Shown here one piece after another: positions 10,673 to 25,070 of a stretch of DNA of 64,000 nucleotides. The DNA is taken from the NCBI GenBank assembly GCA_023053685.1, contig JALIGW010000059.1, positions 1,612,001-1,676,000 of the forward strand, given 5' to 3'. The notes below the pieces were generated by a model. The model had not been told where the DNA came from. It searched no databases and saw only the letters and a program-made list of their open reading frames with translations. Both the position numbers and the translations under genes were made by a program. Each line of letters starts with the position of its first letter. Within the stretch, counting starts at the first letter, position 1. This stretch comes from Diadophis punctatus similis (lineage: Eukaryota; Chordata; Lepidosauria; Squamata; Dipsadidae).

Positions 10673-11668
10673 GACACAGAGCTCAGAAATGAAATAAAAA
10701 CACATATTCTTGTTCCCTAGGCTCTGGAAAGACAAAATCTCACACAATTTTCAGATCCGAGCTTTCCCTGAGGAGTTAGCCCAAGCCTTATCATAGAATT
10801 TGCCTTTGGACTCAATTCAGCCCGAAAACCTCACTTTTGACACAGAGCTCAGAAATGAAAAAGAAACACATATCCATGTTCCGCAGGGTATGGAAAACCG
10901 AATTCCCACACCATTTACCGATCCGAGCATTCCCTGCGGAGTTAGCCCAAGCCGTATCTCATAATTTGCCTTAGGATTCAATTCAACCAGAAAACTTCAC
11001 TTTTGACACAGAGCTCAGAAATGAAAAAGAAACACATATTCATGTTCCCCAGGGTCTGGAAAGCGAAAATCTCACAAAATTTTCAGATCCAAGCATTCCC
11101 TGAGGAATTAGCCCAAGCCGTATCATAGAATTTACCTTACGACTCAATTCAGCCCAAAAACCTCTCTTTTGACACAGAGCTCAGAAATCAAAAAGAAACA
11201 CATATCCATGTTCCCCAGGGTATGGAAAGCCGAATTCCCACACCATTTGCAGATCCGAGCTTTCCCTGAGGACTTAGCCCAAGGCGTTTCTCAGAATTTG
11301 CCATAGAACTCAATTCAGCCCGAAAACCTCACTTTTGACATAGAGCTCAGAAATGAAAAACAAACACATATCCATGTTCCCCAGGGTGTGGAAAGCCAAA
11401 TTACCACACCATTTTCAGGTCCGAGTTTTCCCTGAGGAATTAGCCCAAGCCGTATCTCATAATTTGCCTTAGGACTCAATTATAACAGAAAACTTCACTT
11501 TTGACACAGAGCTCAGAAATGAAAAAGAAACACATATTCATGTTCTCCAGGGTCTGGAAAGCCGAATTCTGACACCATTTTCAGATCCGAGCTTTCCCTG
11601 AGGAGTTAGCCCAAGGCGTTTCTCAGAATTTGCCATAGAACTCAATTCAGCCCGAAAACCTCACTTTT

Positions 11669-11834
11669 GACACAGAGCTCAGAAATGAAAAAGAAACACA
11701 TATTCCTGTTCCCTAGGGTTCGGAAAGCCAAATTTTCACACCATATTCAGATCCGAGCTTTCCCTGAGGAGTTAGCCCAAGGCGTATCATAGAATTTACT
11801 TTAAGACTCAATTCAGCCAGAAAACCTCACTGTT
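11669..11834 (+). repeat. Monomer subtype M9 (CCTGTTCCCTAGGG / TTCGG / CATATTCAG type), 166 bp
   Basis: It shows TATTCCTGTTCCC, TAGGGTTCGGAAAGCC, AAATTTTCACACC and ATATTCAGATCCGAG. It includes the 8 bp palindrome CCCTAGGG, with an internal AvrII site. In many copies the end is GTTTTCCCTGAGTTG. It usually leads the cassette M9-M6-M2-M3-M6. Confidence 0.88.
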
Positions 11835-14639
11835 GACACAGAGCTCAGAAATGAAAAAGAAACACAAATTCATGTTCCCTAGACTCTGGAAAGAAAAATC
11901 TCACACAATTTTTCGATCCGAACTTTCCCTGACGAGTTAGCCAAAGCCTTATCATAGAATTTGCCTTAGAACTCAATTCAGCCAGAAAACTTCCCTTTTG
12001 ACACAGAGCTCAGAAATGAAAAAGAAACACATATTCATGTTCCCAGGGTCTGGAAAGCCAAATTCTCACACCATTTTCAGATCCGAGCTTTCCCTGAGGA
12101 ATTAGCCCAAGGCGTTTCTCATAATTTGCCTTAGGACTCAATTATAACAGAAAACTTCACTTTTGACACAGAGCTCAGAAATGAAAAAGAAACACATATT
12201 CATGTTCTCCAGGGTCTGGAAAGCCGAATTCTGACACCATTTTCAGATCCGAGCTTTCCCTGAGGAGTTAGCCCAAGGCGTTTCTCAGAATTTGCCATAG
12301 AACTCAATTCAGCCCGAAAACCTCACTTTTGACACAGAGCTCAGAAATGAAAAAGAAACACATATTCCTGTTCCCTAGGGTTCGGAAAGCCAAATTTTCA
12401 CACCATATTCAGATCCGAGCTTTCCCTGAGGAGTTAGCCCAAGGTGTATCATAGAATTTACTTTAAGACTCAATTCACCCCGAAAACCTCACTGTTGACA
12501 CAGAGCTCAGAAATGAAAAAGAAACACAAATTCATGTTCCCTAGACTCTGGAAAGAAAAATCTCACACAATTTTTAGATCCGAACTTTCCCTGACGAGTT
12601 AGCCCAAGCCTTATCATAGAATTTGCCTTAGAACTCAATTCAGCCAGAAAACTTCCCTTTTGACACAGAGCTCAGAAATGAGAAAGAAACACATATTCAT
12701 GTTCCCAGGGTCTGGAAAGCCAAATTCCCACACCATTTGCCGATCCGAGCATTCCCCGAGGAATTAGCCCAAGCCGTATCATAGAATTTACCTTACGACT
12801 CAATTCAGCCCGAAAACCTCACTTTTGACACAGAGCTCAGAAATGAAAAAGAAACACATATCCATGTTCCCCAGGGTATGGAAAAGCAAATTCCCACACC
12901 ATTTTCAGATCCAAGCATTCCCTGAGGAATTAGCCCAAGCCGTATCTCATAAATTGCCTTAGAATTAAATTCAACCAGAAAAATTCACTTTTGACACAGA
13001 GCTCAGAAATGAAAAAGAAACACATATTCATGTTCCCCAGGGTCTGGAAAGCCAAAATCCCACAAAATTTTCAGATCCAAGCATTCCCTGAGGACTTAGC
13101 CCAAGGCGTTTCTCAGAATTTGCCATAGAACTCAATTCAGCCCGAAAACCTCACTTTTGACATAGAGCTCAGAAATGAAAAACAAACACATATCCATGTT
13201 CCCCAGGGTGTGGAAAGCCAAATTACCACACCATTTTCAGGTCCGAGTTTTCCCTGAGGAATTAGCCCAAGCCGTATCTCATAATTTGCCTTAGGACTCA
13301 ATTATAACAGAAAACTTCACTTTTGACACAGAGCTCAGAAATGAAAAAGAAACACATATTCATGTTCTCCAGGGTCTGGAAAGCCGAATTCTGACACCAT
13401 TTTCAGATCCGAGCTTTCCCTGATGAGTTAGCCCAAGGCGTTTCTCAGAATTTGCCATAGAACTCAATTGAGCCCGAAAACCTCACTTTTGACACAGAGC
13501 TCAGAAATGAAAAAGAAACACATATTCCTGTTCCCTAGGGTTCGGAAAGCCAAATTTTCACACCATATTCAGATCCGAGTTTTCCCTGAGTTGTTAGCCC
13601 AAAGCGTATCATAGAATTTACTTTAAGACTCAATTCACCCCGAAAACCTCACTGTTGACACAGAGCTCAGAAATGAAAAAGAAACACAAATTCATGTTCC
13701 CTAGACTCTGAAAAGAAAAATCTCAAACAATTTTTAGATCCGAACTTTCCCTGACGAGTTAGCCCAAGCCTTATCATAGAATTTGCCTTAGAACTCAATT
13801 CAGCCCGAAAACCTCACTTTTGACATAGAGCTCAGAAATGAAAAACAAACACATATCCATGTTCCCCAGGGTGTGGAAAGCCAAATTACCACACCATTTT
13901 CAGGTCCGAGTTTTCCCTGAGGAATTAGCCCAAGCCGTATCTCATAATTTGCCTTAGGACTCAATTATAACAGAAAACTTCACTTTTGACACAGAGCTCA
14001 GAAATGAAAAAGAAACACATATTCATGTTCTCCAGGGTCTGGAATGCCGAATTCTGACACCATTTTCAGATCCGAGCTTTCCCTGAGGAGTTAGCCCAAG
14101 GCGTATCATAGAATTTAATTTAAGACTCAATTCACCCCGAAAACCTCACTGTTGACACAGAGCTCAGAAATGAAAAAGAAACACAAATTCATGTTCCCTA
14201 GACTCTGGAAAGAAAAATCTCACACAATTTTTAGATCCGAACTTTCCCTGACGAGTTAGCCCAAGCCTTATCATAGAATTTGCCTTAGAACTCAATTCAG
14301 CCAGAAAACTTCCCTTTTGACACAGAGCTCAGAAATGAAAAAGAAACACATATTCATGTTCCCAGGGTCTGGAAAGCCAAATTCCCACACCATTTGCCGA
14401 TCCGAGCATTCCCTGAGGAATTAGCCCAAGCCGTATCATAGAATTTACCTTAAGACTCAATTCAGCCCAAAAACCTCACTTTTGACACAGAGCTCAGAAA
14501 TGAAAAAGAAACACATATCCATGTTCCCCAGGGTATGGAAAAGCAAATTCCCACACCATTTTCAGATCCAAGCATTCCCTGAGGAATTAGCCCAAGCCGT
14601 ATCTCATAATTTGCCTTAGGATTCAATTCAACCAGAAAA

Positions 14640-17600
14640 GTTCACTTTTGACACAGAGCTCAGAAATGAAAAAGAAACACATATTCATGTTCCCCAGGGT
14701 CTGGAAAGCCAAAATCTCACAAAATTTTCAGATCCAAGCATTCCCTGAGGAATTAGCCCAAGCCGTATCATAGAATTTACCTTACGACTCAATTCAGCCC
14801 AAAAACCTCACTTTTGACACAGAGCTCAGAAATGAAAAAGAAACATATATCAATGTTCCCCAGGGTATGGAAAAGCAAATTCCCACACCATTTTCAGATC
14901 CGAGCAATCCCTGAGGAATTAGCCCAAGCCGTATCATAGAATTTACCTTACGACTCAATTCAGCCCGAAAACCTCACTTTTGACACAGAGCTCAGAAATG
15001 AAAAAGAAACACATATCCATGTTCCCCAGGGTCTGGAAAGCCAAAATCTCACAAAATTTTCAGATCCAAGCATTCCCTGAGGAATTAGCCCAAGCCGTAT
15101 CATAGAATTTACTTACGACTCAATTGAGCCTGAAAACCTCACTTTTGACACAGAGCTGAGAAATGAAAAAGAAACACATATCCATGTTCCCCAGGGTATG
15201 GAAAGCCAAAATCTCACACCATTTTCAGATCCAAGCATTCCCTGAGGAATTAGCCCAAGCCGTATCTCATAATTTGCCTTAGGATTCAATTCAAGCAGAA
15301 AAGTTCACTTTTGACACAGAGCTCAGAAATGAAAAAGAAACACATATTCATGTTCCCCAGGGTCTGGAAAGCCAAAATCTCACAAAATTTTCAGATCCAA
15401 GCATTCCCTGAGGAATTAGCCCAAGCCGTATCATAGAATTTACCTTACGACTCAATTCAGCCCAAAAACCTCACTTTTGACACAGAGCTCAGAAATGAAA
15501 AAGAAACATATATCCATGTTCCCCAGGGTATGGAAAGCCGAATTCTGACACCATTTTCAGATCCGAGCTTTCCCTGAGGAGTTAGCCCAAGGCGTATCAT
15601 AGAATTTACTTTAAGACTCAATTCACCCCGAAAACCTCACTGTTGACACAGAGCTCAGAAATGAAAAAGAAACACAAATTCATGTTCCCTAGACTCTGGA
15701 AAGAAAAATCTCACACAATTTTTAGATCCGAACTTTCCCTGACGAGTTAGCCCAAGCCTTATCATAGAATTTGCCTTAGAACTCAATTCAGCCAGAAAAC
15801 TTCCCTTTTGACACAGAGCTCAGAAATGAAAAAGAAACACATATTCATGTTCCCAGGGTCTGGAAAGCCAAATTCCCACACCATTTGCCGATCCGAGCAT
15901 TCCCTGAGGAATTAGCCCAAGCCGTATCATAGAATTTACCTTACGACTCAATTCAGCCCGAAAACCTCACTTTTGACACAGAGCTCAGAAATGAAAAAGA
16001 AACACTTATCCATGTTCCCCAGGGTCTGGAAAGCCAAAATCTCACAAAATTTTCAGATCCAAGCATTCCCTGAGGAATTAGCCCAAGCCGTATCATAGAA
16101 TTGACCTTACGACTCAATTCAGCCCAAAAACCTCACTTTTGACACAGAGCTCAGAAATGAAAAAGAAACACATATCCATGTTCCCCAGGGTATGGAAAAG
16201 CAAATTCCCACACCATTTTCAGATCCAAGCATTCCCTGAGGAATTAGCCCAAGCCGTATCTCATAATTTGCCTTAGGATTCAATTCAACCAGAAAAGTTC
16301 ACTTTTGACACAGAGCTCAGAAATGAAAAAGAAACACATATTCATGTTCCCCAGGGTCTGGAAAGCCAAAATCTCACAAAATTTTCAGATCCAAGCATTC
16401 CCTGAGGAATTAGCCCAAGCCGTATCATAGAATTTACCTTACGACTCAATTCAGCCTGAAAACCTCACTTTTGACACAGAGCTGAGAAATGAAAAAGAAA
16501 CACATATCCATGTTCCCCAGGGTATGGAAAGCCAAAATCTCACACCATTTTCAGATCCAAGCATTCCCTGAGGAATTAGCCCAAGCCGTATCTCATAATT
16601 TGCCTTAGGATTCAATTCAACCAGAAAAGTTCACTTTTGACACAGAGCTCAGAAATGAAAAAGAAACACATATTCATGTTCCCTAGGCTCTGGAAAGACA
16701 AAATCTCACAAAATTTTCAGATCCAAGCATTCCCTGAGGAATTAGCCCAAGCCGTATCATAGAATTTACCTTACGACTCAATTCAGCCCAAAAAACCTCA
16801 CTTTTGACACAGAGCTCAGAAATGAAAAAGAAACATATATCCATGTTACCCAGGGTATGGAAAAGCAAATTCCCACACCATTTTCAGATCCAAGCATTCC
16901 CTGAGGAATTAGCCCAAGCCGTATCTCATAATTTGCCTTAGGATTCAATTCAACCAGAAAAGTTCACTTTTGACACAGAGCTCAGAAATGAAAAAGAAAC
17001 ATATATCCATGTTCCCCAGGGTATGGAAAAGCAAATTCCCACACCATTTTCAGATCCAAGCATTCCCTGAGGAATTAGCCCAAGCCGTATCTCATAATTT
17101 GCCTTAGGATTCAATTCAACCAGAAAAGTTCACTTTTGACACAGAGCTCAGAAATGAAAAAGAAACACATATTCATGTTCCCCAGGGTCTGGAAAGCCAA
17201 AATCTCACACCATTTTCAGGTCCGAGTTTTCCCTGAGGAATTAGCCCAAGCCGTATCTCATAATTTGCCTTAGGACTCAATTATAACAGAAAACTTCACT
17301 TTTGACACAGAGCTCAGAAATGAAAAAGAAACACATATTCATGTTCTCCAGGGTCTGGAAAGCCGAATTCTGACACCATTTTCAGATCCGAGCTTTCCCT
17401 GAGGAGTTAGCCCAAGGCTTTTCTCAGAATTTGCCATAGAACTCAATTCAGCCCGAAAACCTCACTTTTGACACAGAGCTCAGAAATGAAAAAGAAACAC
17501 ATATTCCTGTTCCCTAGGGTTCGGAAAGCCAAATTTTCACACCATATTCAGATCCGAGTTTTCCCTGAGTTGTTAGCCCAAGGCGTATCATAGAATTTAC

Positions 17601-18288
17601 TTTAAGACTCAATTCACCCCGAAAACCTCACTGTTGACACAGAGCTCAGAAATGAAAAAGAAACACAAATTCATGTTCCCTAGACTCTGGAAAGAAAAAT
17701 CTCACACAATTTTTAGATCCGAACTTTCCCTGACGAGTTAGCCCAAGCCTTATCATAGAATTTGCCTTAGAACTCAATTCAGCCCGAAAACCTCACTTTT
17801 GACATAGAGCTCAGAAATGAAAAACAAACACATATCCATGTTCCCCAGGGTGTGGAAAGCCAAATTACCACACCATTTTCAGGTCCGAGTTTTCCCTGAG
17901 GAATTAGCCCAAGCCGTATCTCATAATTTGCCTTAGGACTCAATTATAACAGAAAACTTCACTTTTGACACAGAGCTCAGAAATGAAAAAGAAACACATA
18001 TTCATGTTCTCCAGCGTCTGGAAAGCCGAATTCTGACACCATTTTCAGATCCGAGCTTTCCCTGAGGAGTTAGCCCAAGGCGTATCATAGAATTTACTTT
18101 AAGACTCAATTCACCCCGAAAACCTCACTGTTGACACAGAGCTCAGAAATGAAAAAGAAACACAAATTCATGTTCCCTAGACTCTGGAAAGAAAAATCTC
18201 ACACAATTTTTAGATCCGAACTTTCCCTGACGAGTTAGCCCAAGCCTTATCATAGAATTTGCCTTAGAACTCAATTCAGCCCGAAAAC
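14640..18288 (+). repeat. Tandem duplication of about 20-22 monomers, copy 1
   Basis: It matches the next block at 3,648 bp up to about 15.11 kb and at 3,316 bp afterwards. Anchors: AATTCTGAC 15,541/18,857, private ACTTATCC 16,004/19,320, private ATTGACC 16,103/19,419. The change of 332 bp means this copy has an M13-containing dimer at 15,111-15,442 that copy 2 lacks. A sixth A in the run at 16,790-16,795, absent from copy 2, explains a one-base shift to 3,315 after it. Confidence 0.86.
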
Positions 18289-21200
18289 CTCACTTTTGAC
18301 ACAGAGCTCAGAAATGAAAAAGAAACACATATTCATGTTCCCCAGGGTCTGGAAAGCCAAAATCTCACAAAATTTTCAGATCCAAGCATTCCCTGAGGAA
18401 TTAGCCCAAGCCGTATCATAGAATTTACCTTACGACTCAATTCAGCCCAAAAACCTCACTTTTGACACAGAGCTCAGAAATGAAAAAGAAACATATATCA
18501 ATGTTCCCCAGGGTATGGAAAAGCAAATTCCCACACCATTTTCAGATCCGAGCAATCCCTGAGGAATTAGCCCAAGCCGTATCATAGAATTTACCTTACG
18601 ACTCAATTCAGCCCGAAAACCTCACTTTTGACACAGAGCTCAGAAATGAAAAAGAAACACATATCCATGTTCCCCAGGGTCTGGAAAGCCAAAATCTCAC
18701 AAAATTTTCAGATCCAAGCATTCCCTGAGGAATTAGCCCAAGCCGTATCATAGAATTTACTTACGACTCAATTCAGCCCAAAAACCTCACTTTTGACACA
18801 GAGCTCAGAAATGAAAAAGAAACATATATCCATGTTCCCCAGGGTATGGAAAGCCGAATTCTGACACCATTTTCAGATCCGAGCTTTCCCTGAGGAGTTA
18901 GCCCAAGGCGTATCATAGAATTTACTTTAAGACTCAATTCACCCCGAAAACCTCACTGTTGACACAGAGCTCAGAAATGAAAAAGAAACACAAATTCATG
19001 TTCCCTAGACTCTGGAAAGAAAAATCTCACACAATTTTTAGATCCGAACTTTCCCTGACGAGTTAGCCCAAGCCTTATCATAGAATTTGCCTTAGAACTC
19101 AATACAGCCAGAAAACTTCCCTTTTGACACAGAGCTCAGAAATGAAAAAGAAACACATATTCATGTTCCCAGGGTCTGGAAAGCCAAATTCCCACACCAT
19201 TTGCCGATCCGAGCATTCCCTGAGGAATTAGCCCAAGCCGTATCATAGAATTTACCTTACGACTCAATTCAGCCCGAAAACCTCACTTTTGACACAGAGC
19301 TCAGAAATGAAAAAGAAACACTTATCCATGTTCCCCAGGGTCTGGAAAGCCAAAATCTCACAAAATTTTCAGATCCAAGCATTCCCTGAGGAATTAGCCC
19401 AAGCCGTATCATAGAATTGACCTTACGACTCAATTCAGCCCAAAAACCTCACTTTTGACACAGAGCTCAGAAATGAAAAAGAAACACATATCCATGTTCC
19501 CCAGGGTATGGAAAAGCAAATTCCCACACCATTTTCAGATCCAAGCATTCCCTGAGGAATTAGCCCAAGCCGTATCTCATAATTTGCCTTAGGATTCAAT
19601 TCAACCAGAAAAGTTCACTTTTGACACAGAGCTCAGAAATGAAAAAGAAACACATATTCATGTTCCCCAGGGTCTGGAAAGCCAAAATCTCACAAAATTT
19701 TCAGATCCAAGCATTCCCTGAGGAATTAGCCCAAGCCGTATCATAGAATTTACCTTACGACTCAATTCAGCCTGAAAACCTCACTTTTGACACAGAGCTG
19801 AGAAATGAAAAAGAAACACATATCCATGTTCCCCAGGGTATGGAAAGCCAAAATCTCACACCATTTTCAGATCCAAGCATTCCCTGAGGAATTAGCCCAA
19901 GCCGTATCTCATAATTTGCCTTAGGATTCAATTCAACCAGAAAAGTTCACTTTTGACACAGAGCTCAGAAATGAAAAAGAAACACATATTCATGTTCCCT
20001 AGGCTCTGGAAAGACAAAATCTCACAAAATTTTCAGATCCAAGCATTCCCTGAGGAATTAGCCCAAGCCGTATCATAGAATTTACCTTACGACTCAATTC
20101 AGCCCAAAAACCTCACTTTTGACACAGAGCTCAGAAATGAAAAAGAAACATATATCCATGTTACCCAGGGTATGGAAAAGCAAATTCCCACACCATTTTC
20201 AGATCCAAGCATTCCCTGAGGAATTAGCCCAAGCCGTATCTCATAATTTGCCTTAGGATTCAATTCAACCAGAAAAGTTCACTTTTGACACAGAGCTCAG
20301 AAATGAAAAAGAAACATATATCCATGTTCCCCAGGGTATGGAAAAGCAAATTCCCACACCATTTTCAGATCCAAGCATTCCCTGAGGAATTAGCCCAAGC
20401 CGTATCTCATAATTTGCCTTAGGATTCAATTCAACCAGAAAAGTTCACTTTTGACACAGAGCTCAGAAATGAAAAAGAAACACATATTCATGTTCCCCAG
20501 GGTCTGGAAAGCCAAAATCTCACACCATTTTCAGGTCCGAGTTTTCCCTGAGGAATTAGCCCAAGCCGTATCTCATAATTTGCCTTAGGACTCAATTATA
20601 ACAGAAAACTTCACTTTTGACACAGAGCTCAGAAATGAAAAAGAAACACATATTCATGTTCTCCAGGGTCTGGAAAGCCGAATTCTGACACCATTTTCAG
20701 ATCCGAGCTTTCCCTGAGGAGTTAGCCCAAGGCTTTTCTCAGAATTTGCCATAGAACTCAATTCAGCCCGAAAACCTCACTTTTGACACAGAGCTCAGAA
20801 ATGAAAAAGAAACACATATTCCTGTTCCCTAGGGTTCGGAAAGCCAAATTTTCACACCATATTCAGATCCGAGTTTTCCCTGAGTTGTTAGCCCAAGGCG
20901 TATCATAGAATTTACTTTAAGACTCAATTCACCCCGAAAACCTCACTGTTGACACAGAGCTCAGAAATGAAAAAGAAACACAAATTCATGTTCCCTAGAC
21001 TCTGGAAAGAAAAATCTCACACAATTTTTAGATCCGAACTTTCCCTGACGAGTTAGCCCAAGCCTTATCATAGAATTTGCCTTAGAACTCAATTCAGCCC
21101 GAAAACCTCACTTTTGACATAGAGCTCAGAAATGAAAAACAAACACATATCCATGTTCCCCAGGGTGTGGAAAGCCAAATTACCACACCATTTTCAGGTC

Positions 21201-21650
21201 CGAGTTTTCCCTGAGGAATTAGCCCAAGCCGTATCTCATAATTTGCCTTAGGACTCAATTATAACAGAAAACTTCACTTTTGACACAGAGCTCAGAAATG
21301 AAAAAGAAACACATATTCATGTTCTCCAGCGTCTGGAAAGCCGAATTCTGACACCATTTTCAGATCCGAGCTTTCCCTGAGGAGTTAGCCCAAGGCGTAT
21401 CATAGAATTTACTTTAAGACTCAATTCACCCCGAAAACCTCACTGTTGACACAGAGCTCAGAAATGAAAAAGAAACACAAATTCATGTTCCCTAGACTCT
21501 GGAAAGAAAAATCTCACACAATTTTTAGATCCGAACTTTCCCTGACGAGTTAGCCCAAGCCTTATCATAGAATTTGCCTTAGAACTCAATTCAGCCCGAA
21601 AACCTCACTTTTGACACAGAGCTCAGAAATGAAAAAGAAACACATATCCA
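18289..21650 (+). repeat. Tandem duplication of about 20-22 monomers, copy 2
   Basis: This is the counterpart of 14,640-18,288. A one-base loss (GAATTTACTTACG) occurs near 18,757 here and near 15,110 in copy 1, consistent with common origin. The match ends around 21.6-21.75 kb, where this copy continues with an M12 monomer while copy 1 continues with a TATATCAATG monomer. Confidence 0.85.
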
Positions 21651-24600
21651 TGTTCCCCAGGGTCTGGAAAGCCAAAATCTCACAAAATTTTCAGATCCAA
21701 GCATTCCCTGAGGAATTAGCCCAAGCCGTATCATAGAATTTACCTTACGACTCAATTCAGCCCAAAAACCTCACTTTTGACACAGAGCTCATAAATGAAA
21801 AAGAAACACATATCCATGTTCCCCAGGGTATGGAAAAGCAAATTCCCACACCATTTTCAGATCCAAGCATTCAGTGAGGAATTAGCCCAAGCCGTATCTC
21901 ATAATTTGCCTTAGGATTCAATTCAACCAGAAAAGTTCACTTTTGACACAGAGCTCAGAAATGAAAAAGAAACACATATTCATGTTCCCCAGGGTCTGGA
22001 AAGCCAAAATCTCACAAAATTTTCAGATCCAAGCATTCCCTGAGGAATTAGCCCAAGCCGTATCATAGAATTTACCTTACGACTCAATTCAGCCTGAAAA
22101 CCTCACTTTTGACACAGAGCTGAGAAATGAAAAAGAAACACATATCCATGTTCCCCAGGGTATGGAAAGCCAAAATCTCACACCATTTTCAGATCCAAGC
22201 ATTCCCTGAGGAATTAGCCCAAGCCGTATCATAGAATTTACCTTACGACTCAATTCAGCCCGAAAACATCTCTTTTGACACAGAGCTCAGAAATAAAAAA
22301 GAAACACATATCCATGTTCCCCAGGGTATGGAAAGCCGAATTCCCACACCATTTGCAGATCTGAGCTTTCCCTGAGGACTTAGCCCAAGGCGTTTCTCAG
22401 AATTTGCCATAGAACTCAATTCAGCCCGAAAACCTCACTTTTGACACAGAGCTCAGAAATGAAAAAGAAACACATATTCCTGTTCCCTAGGGTTCGGAAA
22501 GCCAAATTTTCACACCATATTCAGATCCGAGCTTTCCCTGAGGAGTTAGCCCAAGCCTTATCATAGAATTTGCCTTTGGACTCAATTCAGCCCGAAAACC
22601 TCACTTTTGACACAGAGCTCAGAAATGAAAAAGAAACACATATCCATGTTCCCCAGGGTATGGAAAAGCAAATTCCCACACCATTTTCAGATCCAAGCAT
22701 TCCCTGAGGAATTAGCCCAAGCCGTATCTCATAATTTGCCTTAGGATTCAATTCAACCAGAAAAGTTCACTTTTGACACAGAGCTCAGAAATGAAAAAGA
22801 AACACATATTCATGTTCCCCAGGGTCTGGAAAGCCAAAATCTCACACCATTTTCAGGTCCGAGTTTTCCCTGAGGAATTAGCCCAAGCCGTATCTCATAA
22901 TTTGCCTTAGGACTCAATTATAACAGAAAACTTCACTTTTGACACAGAGCTCAGAAATGAAAAAGAAACACATATTCATGTTCTCCAGGGTCTGGAAAGC
23001 CGAATTCTGACACCATTTTCAGATCCGAGCTTTCCCTGAGGAGTTAGCCCAAGGCGTTTCTCAGAATTTGCCATAGAACTCAATTCAGCCCGAAAACCTC
23101 ACTTTTGACACAGAGCTCAGAAATGAAAAAGAAACACATATTCCTGTTCCCTAGGGTTCGGAAAGCCAAATTTTCACACCATATTCAGATCCGAGTTTTC
23201 CCTGAGTTGTTAGCCCAAGGCGTATCATAGAATTTACTTTAAGACTCAATTCACCCCGAAAACCTCACTGTTGACACAGAGCTCAGAAATGAAAAAGAAA
23301 CACAAATTCATGTTCCCTAGACTCTGGAAAGAAAAATCTCACACAATTTTTAGATCCGAACTTTCCCTGACGAGTTAGCCCAAGCCTTATCATAGAATTT
23401 GCCTTAGAACTCAATTCAGCCCGAAAACCTCACTTTTGACATAGAGCTCAGAAATGAAAAACAAACACATATCCATGTTCCCCAGGGTGTGGAAAGCCAA
23501 ATTACCACACCATTTTCAGGTCCGAGTTTTCCCTGAGGAATTAGCCCAAGCCGTATCTCATAATTTGCCTTAGGACTCAATTATAACAGAAAACTTCACT
23601 TTTGACACAGAGCTCAGAAATGAAAAAGAAACACATATTCATGTTCTCCAGGGTCTGGAAAGCCGAATTCTGACACCATTTTCAGATCCGAGCTTTCCCT
23701 GAGGAGTTAGCCCAAGGCGTATCATAGAATTTACTTTAAGACTCAATTCACCCCGAAAACCTCACTGTTGACACAGAGCTCAGAAATGAAAAAGAAACAC
23801 AAATTCATGTTCCCTAGACTCTGGAAAGAAAAATCTCACACAATTTTTAGATCCGAACTTTCCCTGACGAGTTAGCCCAAGCCTTATCATAGAATTTGCC
23901 TTAGAACTCAATTCAGCCAGAAAACTTCCCTTTTGACACAGAGCTCAGAAATGAAAAAGAAACACATATTCATGTTCCCAGGGTCTGGAAAGCCAAATTC
24001 CCACACCATTTGCCGATCCGAGCATTCCCTGAGGAATTTGCCCAAGCCGTATCATAGAATTTACCTTACGACTCAATTCAGCCCGAAAACCTCACTTTTG
24101 ACACATAGCTCAGAAATGAAAAAGAAACACATATCCATGTTCCCCAGGGTCTGGAAAGCCAAAATCTCACAAAATTTTCAGATCCAAGCATTCCCTGAGG
24201 AATTAGCCCAAGCCGTATCATAGAATTTACCTTACGACTCAATTCAGCCCAAAAACCTCACTTTTGACACAGAGCTCATAAATGAAAAAGAAACACATAT
24301 CCATGTTCCCCAGGGTATGGAAAAGCAAATTCCCACACCATTTTCAGATCCAAGCATTCCCTGAGGAATTAGCCCAAGCCATATCTCATAATTTGCCTTA
24401 GGATTCAATTCAACCAGAAAAGTTCACTTTTGACACAGAGCTCAGAAATGAAAAAGAAACACATATTCATGTTCCCTAGGGTTCGGAAAGCCAAATTTTC
24501 ACAAAATTTTCAGATCCAAGCATTCCCTGAGGAATTAGCCCAAGCCGTATCTCATAATTTGCCTTAGGATTCAATTCAACCAGAAAAGTTCACTTTTGAC

Positions 24601-25070
24601 ACAGAGCTCAGAAATGAAAAAGAAACACATATTCATGTTCCCCAGGGTCTGGAAAGCCAAAATCTCACACCATTTTCAGGTCCGAGTTTTCCCTGAGGAA
24701 TTAGCCCAAGCCGTATCTCATAATTTGCCTTAGGACTCAATTATAACAGAAAACTTCACTTTTGACACAGAGCTCAGAAATGAAAAAGAAACACATATTC
24801 ATGTTCTCCAGGGTCTGGAAAGCCGAATTCTGACACCATTTTCAGATCCGAGCTTTCCCTGAGGAGTTAGCCCAAGGCTTTTCTCAGAATTTGCCATAGA
24901 ACTCAATTCAGCCCGAAAACCTCACTTTTGACACAGAGCTCAGAAATGAAAAAGAAACACATATTCCTGTTCCCTAGGGTTCGGAAAGCCAAATTTTCAC
25001 ACCATATTCAGATCCGAGTTTTCCCTGAGTTGTTAGCCCAAGGCGTATCATAGAATTTACTTTAAGACTC
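20750..25070 (+). repeat. Long-range duplication, copy 1 (partner 39.2-43.5 kb)
   Basis: The offset is 18,425 bp, about 111 monomers. Anchors: CCAGCG 21,326/39,751, TCAGTGAGG 21,871/40,296, M14 ACATC 22,266/40,691, M5 open frame 23,933/42,358. The match starts at the AACTCAATTC near 20,755 and ends near 25,070, where this copy continues with GCCTGAAAAC and the partner with ACCCCGAAAAC. It overlaps the tail of the 3.3 kb tandem. Confidence 0.86.
22277..22442 (+). repeat. Monomer subtype M14 (AACATCTCTTTT / AAATAAAAAAG), 166 bp
   Basis: The preceding tail is CGAAAACATCTCTTTT. The core has AGAAATAAAAAAGAAAC, losing the ATG, and the body has CAGATCTGAG with a BglII site. It occurs at about 22,277, 25,262, 30,572, 40,702 and 45,011. 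The spacings between these copies (2,985; 5,311; 18,425; 4,310) helped define the large duplications. Confidence 0.88.

Larger units (their letters stand above)
9940..15110 (+). repeat. Long-range duplication, copy 1 (partner 56.9-63.9 kb)
   Basis: Two offsets apply. The part from about 9.94 to 12.18 kb matches 56.9-59.1 kb at +46,954 (TTCTCC 10,217/57,171; ATCCGAG 10,921/57,875). The part from about 10.32 to 15.1 kb matches 59.1-63.9 kb at +48,777 (10,321/59,098; 10,921/59,698; AAATTGCC 12,951/61,728; 14,521/63,298). Private changes such as AAGGTGTATC (12,444) and ATAAATTGCCTTAGAATTAA (12,949) are shared by both copies. Confidence 0.86.

Noticed and set aside
16683..16868. 61-codon antisense open frame
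   Set aside because: It depends on a sixth A at 16,790-16,795 that the tandem partner lacks. It is repeat sequence on the reverse strand.
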